Position numbers and translations under genes: made by a program | The notes under the pieces: generated by a model | Seen by the model: the letters and a program-made list of their open reading frames with translations, nothing else | Databases searched by the model: none | Told to the model about the DNA's origin: nothing | DNA from: Pseudomonas frederiksbergensis | GTDB taxonomy: Bacteria > Pseudomonadota > Gammaproteobacteria > Pseudomonadales > Pseudomonadaceae | DNA length: 64,000 nt | Assembly: GCF_003732705.1 (NCBI RefSeq) | Contig: NZ_MOBR01000043.1 | Location: 62,001-126,000 of the forward strand | Direction: 5' to 3' | Shown: positions 51,225 to 58,400 of the stretch, in pieces | How the letters are laid out: every line of letters starts with the position of its first letter | Position numbering within the stretch: the first letter of the stretch is position 1

Positions 51225-51635
51225 ATGGCAACTGCATCAGCATCTATCGACATCCCGGCCTCGGCCGATGACGTGTGGCAATTGATCGGCGGCTTCGACT
51301 CGCTGCCGGATTGGCTGCCGTTTATTGTCAAAAGCGAATTGAGTGAAGGCGGACGCGTGCGCAGCCTGCAAACCGCAGATGGCGCGGCGGTGATTGAGCG
51401 TCTGCAAGCGTTCGACAATGCTGCGAAAACCTACAGCTACTCGATTGAACAGGCACCGTTCCCGGCGACTGATTACCTGGCGACATTGCGCGTAGAAGCC
51501 CAAGGACAGGGCGCACGAGTGACCTGGTCCGGTCGGTTTACCGCCAAAGGCGTGACCGATGAAGAAGTGGAAGCGCTGTTTGACGGCATCTACAAGGGCG
51601 GCCTCGAAGCCCTGCGGGCCAACTACCCAGCCTGA
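51225..51635 (+). CDS. SRPBCC family protein (polyketide cyclase/dehydratase-like)
   Basis: A 136-residue START/Bet v1-like protein. The N-terminus ASIDIPASADDVWQLIGGFDSLPDWLPF is the usual SRPBCC start, then RVRSLQTADGAAVIERL and the terminal helix VEALFDGIYKGGLEALRANY. The fold binds a hydrophobic ligand in a deep cavity and can be a cyclase, dehydratase or carrier. It is the third gene of the aldo/keto reductase-SDR operon and is probably linked to the same substrate. Confidence 0.88.
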   Translation: MATASASIDIPASADDVWQLIGGFDSLPDWLPFIVKSELSEGGRVRSLQTADGAAVIERLQAFDNAAKTYSYSIEQAPFPATDYLATLRVEAQGQGARVTWSGRFTAKGVTDEEVEALFDGIYKGGLEALRANYPA

Positions 51636-51656
51636 GCCAAAGCACCACAAAACCCG

Positions 51657-51745
51657 GTGGGGGCGGGCTTGCTCGCGAAAGCGGAGTGTCAGGCAATAAA
51701 GATGTCGGCTGACACACCGCATTCGCGAGCAGGCTCGCTCCCACA
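51657..51745. repeat. REPIN (inverted REP pair)
   Basis: GGGCGGGCTTGCTCGCGAAA and inverse GCGAGCAGGCTCGCTCCCAC around a loop of about 35 bases. Confidence 0.9.
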
Positions 51746-51767
51746 TTGGTTCAGTGCCATACACAAT

Positions 51768-51880
51768 GATCGTTCCCACGCTCTGCGTGGGAATGCCTCA
51801 AGGGACGCTCCGCGTTCCAGGTCTGGAAAGGGACGCGGAGCGTCCCGGGCTGCATTCCCACGGGTCGCGTGGGAACGATC
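51768..51880. repeat. GATCGTTCCCACGC palindromic repeat, copy 3
   Basis: Nearly identical to the copy at 48248-48360, with the same internal GGGACGCTCCGCGTTCCAG/GGACGCGGAGCGTCC arms. It lies between the SRPBCC operon and the histidine kinase stop. Confidence 0.9.
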
Positions 51881-51892
51881 AGGTCAAGTGAG

Positions 51893-53287
51893 TCAGGTCT
51901 GCGGGATCAGGCTCTGCCGACAATCCAGCGCCAACCGCGCACCACCGTTATCGCTGGTGCCAACGTCCAGGCTAAACCCGTGCAGGCTGACAATCGCCGC
52001 AACAATCGAAAGCCCCAAGCCAAACCCGCTCTGTTGATTACCACCTTCAGCCCGATAAAACCGCTGAAACACGGCTTCCCGTTCAGACGGTGGAATCCCC
52101 GGCCCTGAGTCGAGTACTTCGATCCGCGTATGCCCGCCCTGATTAACCCCGCGCAAGATCACTTGGCCACCGGGCGGGGTGAATTTGATCGAGTTGCTCA
52201 GCAGGTTGGCAATCGCTTCGAACAGCAACGCCCGATCACCATTCAGCGACGGTAAGGACTCAGGCAGTTGCAGCTGAAAAACCAGTTCGCCTTCTTCCGC
52301 CAGCGGTAGGTAAAAGTCATGCAGCTCGCGTAGCAACGGCACCGGATCAAGCTGCACAAAACCCGAACGGCGCTGACGATCCTCCAGCTCGGAAATCCGC
52401 AGCAACCCACGAAACCGCGCCATCAAGGTATCGGCCTCGGCCAGCACCGAATCCAGTTGTTGCGACAGCGGCGAACCATCGTCGGCCTGTTGCTGGATCC
52501 GGTATAGCTGCGCCCGCAGGCGGGTCAGCGGGGTGCGCAGGTCATGGGCAATGTTGTCGCACACGCCTTTGACTTCGTTCATCAAGCGCTCGATGCGTTC
52601 GAGCATGGCGTTGACGATGGCGGCGAGCATGTCCAGTTCGTCGCGGCGGTTGGACAGCGGCAGACGGTGGGTCAGGTCACCGGCGACGATGGCTTCGGCG
52701 CTGGCCTGGATCGCGCGGATGCGCCGCAGCGGGCGGCGGCGCAACAGATGCCAACCGGCGATGCCGGGGAGGATGGTCAGGGACACGCCCCAGAACAATG
52801 CGTGGAGGATGATCTGGGTCACGGCAAACAACGAACCGTTGTCGCGTACCAGCACCAACCAGCGGCCGTCGAGGGTCGGGGTGGCCACGGCGTCGCAGCT
52901 GTCGGCGGGCAGGGTCGGGTCGTCGGACTCGGCGCAGTTGTCGAGCATGTGAATGCGGCCATCCAGCGGCAGGTCCGCCGGGATATCGCGCAGGGCGCCA
53001 CTGAGGTAGCGATGCTGGGCGTCGAACAGGCCATAGGCGTCGATGCCACGGATGTCGAAGGTCATGCTGGCGGCGAGGGCGTCCACCAGTTGTTCGCCCT
53101 GGAAGCGCGAAAACAGGTGCTGGCGCTGCATCAGCGAATGTTTGGCCAGGTTGTCCAGGTAGCCGGAGACCTCGTAATACATGACCCCCATCAGGATCGC
53201 GGACCAGGCCACGAACAGTGAACTGTAAAGCGCCAGCAAACGGCTGCTGGAAGAGCGCCAGCCTTTAGAAGGGTTCAGCAATGACAT
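51893..53287 (-). CDS. Sensor histidine kinase
   Basis: A 464-residue transmembrane kinase. Membrane helices are at about 17-38 and 157-180, with a periplasmic domain of about 120 residues between them that has two cysteines (C118, C131) that could form a disulfide. HAMP linker about 180-235, H-box with H248 in DNIAHDLRTPLTRLRAQL, N-box LLSNSIKFTP, G1 DSGPGIP, F FQRFYR and G2 GFGLGLSI. It overlaps the response regulator gene by 23 bases, so it is its partner. The signal is not known. Confidence 0.92.
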   Translation of the reverse strand: MSLLNPSKGWRSSSSRLLALYSSLFVAWSAILMGVMYYEVSGYLDNLAKHSLMQRQHLFSRFQGEQLVDALAASMTFDIRGIDAYGLFDAQHRYLSGALRDIPADLPLDGRIHMLDNCAESDDPTLPADSCDAVATPTLDGRWLVLVRDNGSLFAVTQIILHALFWGVSLTILPGIAGWHLLRRRPLRRIRAIQASAEAIVAGDLTHRLPLSNRRDELDMLAAIVNAMLERIERLMNEVKGVCDNIAHDLRTPLTRLRAQLYRIQQQADDGSPLSQQLDSVLAEADTLMARFRGLLRISELEDRQRRSGFVQLDPVPLLRELHDFYLPLAEEGELVFQLQLPESLPSLNGDRALLFEAIANLLSNSIKFTPPGGQVILRGVNQGGHTRIEVLDSGPGIPPSEREAVFQRFYRAEGGNQQSGFGLGLSIVAAIVSLHGFSLDVGTSDNGGARLALDCRQSLIPQT

Positions 53288-53948
53288 ACCCCGAGCCTCG
53301 CACAGTCCGGATCAGTGGGACGTTGCCGGGTGGGTCGATCTTCTTGCGCAAGCGGCCGATGTGCACGTCAATCAGGTTGGTGCCGGGGTCGAAGTGATAA
53401 CCCCAGACCTCTTCGAAAATCATCATCCGTGAAAGGATTTGCCCGGTGTTGCGCATCAGGAATTCCAGCAATTTGTATTCGGTGGGCAGCAGTGTCAGCA
53501 ATTCACCGTCGCGGCTGGCTTCGTGGCTGATCAGGTTCAGCTCAAGATCCGCCACCCGCAACGTGGTGGCCTGGGCGCTGACGGTGTTCTGGCGGCGCAG
53601 CAACACTTCCACCCGCGCTGCCATTTCATCGGTAGCGAAGGGTTTGGTCAGGTAATCGTCGCCGCCGGCACGCAGGCCACGCACGCGCTCGTCGACGTCG
53701 GAGAGGGCGCTGATCATCAGGATCGGTGTGACCACGCCCATGGTCCGCAGCGTGGTGACGATGGCCAGGCCATCGAGCTCCGGCAGCATGCGGTCGAGGG
53801 TGATCAGGTCGTAGTCCCCGCTCACGGCCCGCGCCAGGCCTTCACGGCCATTGTCGACCCAATCCACATCCAGACCGTGGCTGCTCAATTCAGCCACAAT
53901 CTCCCGGGCGGTCACGGCGTCGTCTTCGATGGTCAAGATGCGGGTCAT
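53265..53948 (-). CDS. OmpR/PhoB family response regulator
   Basis: A 227-residue response regulator. Receiver domain residues 1-115 with acidic pair E8/D9, phosphoacceptor D52 in LITLDRMLPELDG and the Lys of DDYLTKPF. C-terminal winged helix about 130-225 (LTLLPTEYKLLEFLMRN, then NLIDVHIGRLRKKID and RTVRGSGYVI). It resembles QseB/IrlR-type regulators. It is upstream of and overlapping the kinase gene and is divergent from the cysteine-rich protein gene, a possible target. Confidence 0.93.
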   Translation of the reverse strand: MTRILTIEDDAVTAREIVAELSSHGLDVDWVDNGREGLARAVSGDYDLITLDRMLPELDGLAIVTTLRTMGVVTPILMISALSDVDERVRGLRAGGDDYLTKPFATDEMAARVEVLLRRQNTVSAQATTLRVADLELNLISHEASRDGELLTLLPTEYKLLEFLMRNTGQILSRMMIFEEVWGYHFDPGTNLIDVHIGRLRKKIDPPGNVPLIRTVRGSGYVIAEPF

Positions 53949-54115
53949 AGGGCGGGCCTGCTATTCGGTTCGTTACAGAATGAGGGCATTTTGCCAAGAA
54001 ATGCGCGCGGCTTATTAAATTAACTTTCATGTTGGTTCAGGAACCTTGCGCGTGCGGCGTTTATTTGCGCGGAAGGTTGATATCATCGGGCCATGATTTT
54101 GAGAGGAGCTGCACC

Positions 54116-54451
54116 GTGCGTACGTTGATTCGTCGTGGCTGGATGCCGATGTTTGTACTGTTGCTGAGCGTTATCAGTTCCGCCACCTGGGCCGGCAATA
54201 CCCCGTGCTCAGGGAAGAAGGGTGGCATTGATCGCTGCGACGGCGAGTTGTTTCTATGTAATGACGGCTCAATCAGCGCTTCAAAGAAGAGCTGTTCGGC
54301 GATGTATGGCGGCCAAAACCAGGCGCGGCCCCAGTCGTTTTTGCAGAACAGTGACGGTTGCGCATGCGGCACCAGCTCGTTTTGCACCGGCCCTCGAGGT
54401 GGCGCGTATTGCCTGACGCCAAGCGGTAATAAAAGCTACAAACGCAAGTAA
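54116..54451 (+). CDS. Cysteine-rich secreted small protein
   Basis: A 111-residue protein that starts with GTG at 54116, seven bases after GAGAGGAG. Residues about 1-26 form a signal peptide (MFVLLLSVISSATWA, cleavage after A26). The mature part has eight cysteines (31, 41, 48, 60, 82, 84, 90, 99), an even number consistent with four disulfides, and motifs GKKGGIDRCDG, CNDGSISASKKSC and CTGPRGGAYC, ending in a basic tail KSYKRK. I do not recognise a named family. It may be periplasmic or secreted and could be toxin-, inhibitor- or structural-like. It is divergent from the two-component system. Confidence 0.75.
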   Translation: MRTLIRRGWMPMFVLLLSVISSATWAGNTPCSGKKGGIDRCDGELFLCNDGSISASKKSCSAMYGGQNQARPQSFLQNSDGCACGTSSFCTGPRGGAYCLTPSGNKSYKRK

Positions 54452-54591
54452 CCCGGCGAACGCCAAACGGACGTATTGAGCTCAATGCATAAAACCCGCT
54501 GATATTCAGCAGCTATTGCAAAATGCATGGTCCTAGGAAATTTAGGATTTTTAACCAATTGATTTAGAACGATTTATTAAAAGTCAGCGAC

Positions 54592-54607
54592 TGGCACGGT
54601 GCCTGCA
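54592..54607 (+). promoter_or_regulatory. Sigma-54 promoter candidate
   Basis: TGGCACGGTGCCTGCA matches the RpoN consensus TGGCAC-N5-TTGCW except for one base, with the GG and GC elements at exact spacing. The predicted start is near 54619, 43 bases before ATG 54662, in an otherwise AT-rich leader (54470-54590). Confidence 0.65.
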
Positions 54608-54661
54608 ATTCCTCCCTCGAAGAGTTGTAACACCATCTTTCATGCCTGGAGCTGAACAATA

Positions 54662-55600
54662 ATGAATAGATCCTCTGAGGGTTTTTATCCTGCCGCAGAA
54701 GAATCAAGCACGCTCTCGGGCGTGTCCTGGGGCGCGATCTTCGCCGGGGCTGCTGCCGCAGCGGCGTTGTCGCTGATTCTGGTGTTGCTCGGCTTCGGCC
54801 TGGGCTTTTCGGCTGTCTCACCGTGGGCCAACGAGGGCGTCAGCGCCAAGGGCCTGGGCATTTCCACGATTATCTGGCTGGCCGTGACGCAAATCGTCGC
54901 TTCGGGGCTTGGCGGTTACATTGCCGGTCGCTTGCGGGTGAAGTGGGCCAACATGCACGGCGATGAAGTCTATTTCCGTGACACGGCCCATGGCTTCCTG
55001 GCCTGGTGCGTAGCAACCCTGGTGACCGCGACCCTGGTGGTCGGCTCGGTCAGCAGCATCGTCAGTGGTGGTGTGCAGGCCGGGGCGAGTGTCGCCGGTG
55101 GCGCTGCAACGGCCATGACTGCGGCTGCCGGCACGGCCGCCGCCAACACCAACAGTGACCAGTACGGTTATTTCGTCGACAGCCTGTTCCGTGACGATCG
55201 TCCAGCCGCCGTCAGCGATGACGCCGCCCGTGGCACCGTGACTCGCATCTTTGCGCGCAGCCTGAGCAATAACGGCTTGTCCGCTGACGACCGGACCTAC
55301 CTCGCGCAAATGGTCGCCCAGCGCACCAACCTGACTCAGGCTGATGCCGAGCGTCGTGTGGATGAGGTCTACGCCCGTACCCAGAAAGCCATTGCCGACG
55401 CCAAAGTGGCCGCTCAACAAGCCGCTGACACCGCCGCCAAAGTCGCTGCCTGGACCGCGTTGTGGATGTTCATCGCGCTGCTGGCCGGTGCGTTCTTCGC
55501 CAGCCTTGCCGCCACCTATGGCGGTCGTCGTCGGGATGCCGTGGTGTATCTGGAATCGGATGCCTACGTGACCACTACCACTCTGCCACCTGTTCGCTAA
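54662..55600 (+). CDS. Hypothetical membrane protein
   Basis: A 312-residue Ala/Gly-rich protein with about four membrane segments: roughly residues 22-50, 65-88, 112-140 and 255-280. Between the third and fourth lies a soluble stretch of about 115 residues containing SDQYGYFVDSLF and the helical AERRVDEVYARTQKAIADAKVAAQQAADTAAK region, which looks coiled-coil. The repeated GVQAGASVAGGAATAMTAAAGTAA stretch is low-complexity. The family is not recognised. It follows a strong sigma-54 promoter match, and a 24-codon peptide gene follows 15 bases downstream. Confidence 0.75.
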   Translation: MNRSSEGFYPAAEESSTLSGVSWGAIFAGAAAAAALSLILVLLGFGLGFSAVSPWANEGVSAKGLGISTIIWLAVTQIVASGLGGYIAGRLRVKWANMHGDEVYFRDTAHGFLAWCVATLVTATLVVGSVSSIVSGGVQAGASVAGGAATAMTAAAGTAAANTNSDQYGYFVDSLFRDDRPAAVSDDAARGTVTRIFARSLSNNGLSADDRTYLAQMVAQRTNLTQADAERRVDEVYARTQKAIADAKVAAQQAADTAAKVAAWTALWMFIALLAGAFFASLAATYGGRRRDAVVYLESDAYVTTTTLPPVR

Positions 55601-55615
55601 CCCGGGAGAATCATC

Positions 55616-55690
55616 ATGCGCTCATTACTTCTGTTCTTTCTTGGTGTGCCAATCCCGATCATTATTTTGATCGCCCTGTTCATGCACTGA
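55616..55690 (+). CDS. 24-residue hydrophobic peptide
   Basis: A 24-codon gene with ATG 55616 after GGGAGA and a TGA at 55688-55690. The product is a short hydrophobic peptide (SLLLFFLGVPIPIIILIALF) that could span the membrane once. It lies 15 bases after the membrane protein gene and is followed by an intrinsic terminator, so it is the last gene of that unit. Similar peptides have been seen in other genomes but have no known function; I cannot verify conservation here. Confidence 0.6.
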   Translation: MRSLLLFFLGVPIPIIILIALFMH

Positions 55691-55712
55691 TCCCTCTGAG
55701 GCTCACGCCTCT

Positions 55713-55749
55713 GCCGCTTCTGCCTTTGGTAGAAGCGGCGTTTTGCTTT
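55713..55749 (+). terminator. Intrinsic terminator after the membrane protein-peptide unit
   Basis: GCCGCTTCTGCC-TTT-GGTAGAAGCGGC stem followed by GTTTTGCTTTC, which fits a Rho-independent terminator. Confidence 0.8.
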
Positions 55750-55778
55750 CTGGGGCAATATGTAACGCGATTTGTACC

Positions 55779-55868
55779 TGTGGGAGCGAGCCTGCTCGCG
55801 AAAGCGGTGTGTCAGTCAGCATTAATGTTGAATGTTGCATTGCTTTCGCGAGCAGGCTCGCTCCCACA
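55779..55868. repeat. REPIN (inverted REP pair)
   Basis: CTGTGGGAGCGAGCCTGCTC is mirrored by GAGCAGGCTCGCTCCCACA around a loop of about 40 bases. Confidence 0.9.
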
Positions 55869-55899
55869 TTAACGTTGTGTTGTAACAGGGAGAATTGAG

Positions 55900-56439
55900 T
55901 TGGATAAGAAGGAAATCAAACGGCAAATCGTGGCGATGCTCGATGCCGGGCGCTCGAAAACCGAGACGTTCAAGACGTTCTCCGGCGGGGCGATCAAGGA
56001 TCGGGTGCTGGCTTACTGGATCGGCTCGCACTCGGACCCGGCGCGTACCGCGCAGCATCAGGGCAAGATCAAGACGCTGCTCGGGCTGACCATCGCTCAA
56101 GCTGTGCTCGGGGCTGTGGCGGGGTTCTTTCTGGGCTCGATGATCGGGCCGAAAGCGACGCTGTTTTTCACCCTGTTCGCCGGGCTGGTTCCTCTGTGGT
56201 TCGCATACGGTTTTTACAAGAATCTGGCCCAGTTCTACACCGTCTACGTCATCCTCTCTCTCAGTCAATTCCCGCGACTGTTCAAAGACTTTGCCGAGGA
56301 CCCGGTGACGACGCTGATCGGTGCCGCGATCACCTTGGGCATGGTGTTTTTCGTGGCTTACTTGAAGACGCTATTGTTCCCGGACCTGGGTTTTATCGGT
56401 CCGAAAAAAATCAAGGGCCAGTTCGTCTTTTCCAACTGA
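55900..56439 (+). CDS. Hypothetical integral membrane protein
   Basis: A 179-residue protein with a TTG start at 55900 preceded by CAGGGAGA at proper distance. Residues 1-57 are a charged helical cytoplasmic part (KKEIKRQIVAMLDAGRSKTETFKTFSG), which looks like a small helix-turn-helix-like or adaptor region. Residues about 62-160 contain three to four hydrophobic segments. The family is not recognised. It is alone between a REPIN and the hcn operon, and its relationship to either neighbour is unclear. Confidence 0.7.
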   Translation: MDKKEIKRQIVAMLDAGRSKTETFKTFSGGAIKDRVLAYWIGSHSDPARTAQHQGKIKTLLGLTIAQAVLGAVAGFFLGSMIGPKATLFFTLFAGLVPLWFAYGFYKNLAQFYTVYVILSLSQFPRLFKDFAEDPVTTLIGAAITLGMVFFVAYLKTLLFPDLGFIGPKKIKGQFVFSN

Positions 56440-56468
56440 TGCACGGTGTAGCGCCGGGGGGGCTTTCA

Positions 56469-56517
56469 CTGGCGTGGATCAATATTTCATTCTGAAATAT
56501 CGCTTAACTTAAAAGTT
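56469..56517 (+). promoter_or_regulatory. Candidate ANR-type promoter of hcnABC with a dyad
   Basis: CTGGC-N4-ATCAA (56469-56482) resembles the FNR/ANR site TTGAT-N4-ATCAA, with a good right half and a weak left half. A TAACTT -10-like element at 56505-56510 is placed correctly for a class II site (box centred near -41.5, start near 56517). Between them the perfect dyad ATATTTCA-TTC-TGAAATAT (56482-56500) may be an additional operator. ANR control of hcn is established in other pseudomonads. Confidence 0.45.
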
Positions 56518-56660
56518 CGAAGCCCTCGCTGCGGTATCGACTAAAGTGCTTCGGCGCGCCGCCCGTGCGCTGCCGAAGACCCCGTGCAGACCTCCTCATT
56601 GTTGAGTACCAGTTGGCCCGCAAGGTTAGTGCAGCATGGAGCTGACGAACCCACTTGAAT

Positions 56661-56680
56661 CTTTCACGGAAGAATCGCAA
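56661..56680 (+). promoter_or_regulatory. Rsm-type translational control site at the hcnA ribosome site
   Basis: CTTTCACGGAAGAATCGCA surrounds the ribosome site of hcnA. The ACGGA core fits the RsmA/RsmE recognition motif (A-N-GGA), as in the GacA-controlled hcnA leader of P. fluorescens and P. protegens. The predicted leader is about 160 bases long. Confidence 0.6.
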
Positions 56681-56994
56681 TGCAACGCTTAGACAGACCT
56701 TTCGATATCCAGCCGCTGGTTCGGGCGGATATGACCGTGCAAATCAATGGCCAACCGGTCAGCGCCGCGATCGGCGAAACCGTCCTTACGGTCATTCAAT
56801 CCCTTGGCCTGCGTCAGGTCGCTCGTAACGATCACGATCAAATCAGCGGTGCCTATTGCGGCATGGGCGTGTGCCAATGCTGCCTGGTGAAAATCAACGG
56901 ACGGCACAAGCGTCGCGCCTGCCAGACCCTTGTGCGCGACGGCATGATCGTCGAAACCCAGGTCAATCGCATCGCCGAGCAGGAGGTCTTATGA
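56680..56994 (+). CDS. hcnA: Hydrogen cyanide synthase subunit HcnA (2Fe-2S protein)
   Basis: A 104-residue ferredoxin-like subunit of hydrogen cyanide synthase, which oxidises glycine to HCN and CO2. The 2Fe-2S cysteine set is C60, C65, C67/C68 and C81 in AYCGMGVCQCCLVKI and RRACQTLV. The N-terminal DIQPLVRADMTVQINGQPV agrees with HcnA of other pseudomonads, and the length (104) is exact. Its TGA overlaps the ATG of hcnB (ATGA), so translation is coupled. An Rsm-type GGA site overlaps its ribosome site. Confidence 0.95.
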   Translation: MQRLDRPFDIQPLVRADMTVQINGQPVSAAIGETVLTVIQSLGLRQVARNDHDQISGAYCGMGVCQCCLVKINGRHKRRACQTLVRDGMIVETQVNRIAEQEVL

Positions 56995-58400
56995 GCCTGC
57001 ATCCGGTGATCGTCGGTGGCGGGCCGGCGGGCATGGCCGCGGCCATTGAGCTGGCCCGGCATGGCGTGCGCTGCACCTTGCTGGAAGAAGCTTCGCGACT
57101 CGGCGGTGTGGTCTATCGCGGGCCGTTGCGCGATGGCGTTCAGCTCGACTATCTGGGGCCGCGCTATTCCGAAATCCTGAGTCGATTGCACGGGGAGTTT
57201 CAGGAGCAGTCGGGGCTGATCGATGTGCGACTCAATCATCGCGTGGTCGGTGCCGAAGGTACGCGCGCGCTGGTGGTGCTGGATGCTGATGAACGCTTGC
57301 ACGAAATCGAATATCCGCAACTGCTGTTGGCGGCGGGCTGCCATGAACGCAGCGTACCGTTTCCGGGCTGGACCTTGCCCGGCGTGATCCTGCTGGGCGG
57401 GCTGCAGCTGCAAATCAAGAGCGGCGTGGTCAAGCCCCAGGGGCCGGTGGTCATTACCGGCACCGGCCCGTTGCTGCCGCTGGTGGCGTGTCAGTTGCAC
57501 GCCTCTGGCGTCACTGTCGCCGGAGTTTACGAGGCCTGCGCGTTTGGCAAAATCGCCCGGGAAAGCCTGGCGCTGTTGAACAAACCGCAGCTGTTTCTCG
57601 ACGGCTTGAGCATGCTGGCGTTCCTGAAACTGCACGGCATCCCCATGCATTACGGCTGGGGCGTGGTTGAGGCCCAGGGCGATGGCGAGTTGAAGTCGGT
57701 CACCGTGGCGCCGTATTCCCGCACCTGGGAGCCGGACCTGAGCCGCGTACAAACCATTACCGCCCAGACCCTGGCGGTCGGCTACGGTTTTATCCCGCGC
57801 ACCCAACTCAGTCAGCAAATGGGCCTGAACCACGGCTTCAGCGACGACGGCTACCTGCGGGCCAACGCCGATATCTGGCAACAAAGCAACGAGCCCCACG
57901 TGCACCTGGCTGGGGATATGGGCGGGATTCGCGGTGGCGAAGCCGCGATGCTTGCCGGGCGGATCGCGGCGCTATCGATCCTGTTGCAACGGGATGTACT
58001 GGATACGGAGCTGGCACTGGTCAGGCGTGACCGCTACCTGTCGAAACTCAAAGCGATTGTGCGCTTTCGGGCCGCAGTCGATCGCTACACCGAACGCGGC
58101 GCCGGGCAGACTGCATTGCCCGCCGCCGACACGGTGATCTGCCGTTGCGAACACGCGACCCGCGCCGACATCGACCGGGCGCTGGAGCAGGGCGTGCAAG
58201 ACATGGCCAGCCTGAAAATGCGCACCCGCGTCAGCATGGGCGACTGTCAGGGGCGGATGTGCGTCGGCTATTGCAGCGATCGCCTGCGTGAAGCCACCGG
58301 GCGCCAGGACGTGGGCTGGTTGCGCCCGCGCTTTCCCATTGATCCGATCCCGTTTTCAGCTTTCCACAATGCCGCCACGGAGGCCGCCAATCATGAGTAA
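56991..58400 (+). CDS. hcnB: Hydrogen cyanide synthase subunit HcnB
   Basis: A 469-residue flavoprotein subunit. FAD motif VIVGGGPAGMAAAIELARHG at about residues 6-25, second dinucleotide motif VVITGTGPLLPL at about 148, and a C-terminal BFD-like 2Fe-2S cluster region with CRCEHATRADIDRAL and MGDCQGRMCVGYC. It forms the membrane-associated HcnABC complex and passes electrons to the respiratory chain. It overlaps hcnA by four bases and hcnC by eight. Confidence 0.95.
   Translation: MSLHPVIVGGGPAGMAAAIELARHGVRCTLLEEASRLGGVVYRGPLRDGVQLDYLGPRYSEILSRLHGEFQEQSGLIDVRLNHRVVGAEGTRALVVLDADERLHEIEYPQLLLAAGCHERSVPFPGWTLPGVILLGGLQLQIKSGVVKPQGPVVITGTGPLLPLVACQLHASGVTVAGVYEACAFGKIARESLALLNKPQLFLDGLSMLAFLKLHGIPMHYGWGVVEAQGDGELKSVTVAPYSRTWEPDLSRVQTITAQTLAVGYGFIPRTQLSQQMGLNHGFSDDGYLRANADIWQQSNEPHVHLAGDMGGIRGGEAAMLAGRIAALSILLQRDVLDTELALVRRDRYLSKLKAIVRFRAAVDRYTERGAGQTALPAADTVICRCEHATRADIDRALEQGVQDMASLKMRTRVSMGDCQGRMCVGYCSDRLREATGRQDVGWLRPRFPIDPIPFSAFHNAATEAANHE

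Noticed and set aside
54029..54115. Longer start for the cysteine-rich protein
   Set aside because: The extra 29 residues lack a ribosome site and would bury the signal peptide; GTG 54116 has a strong site.
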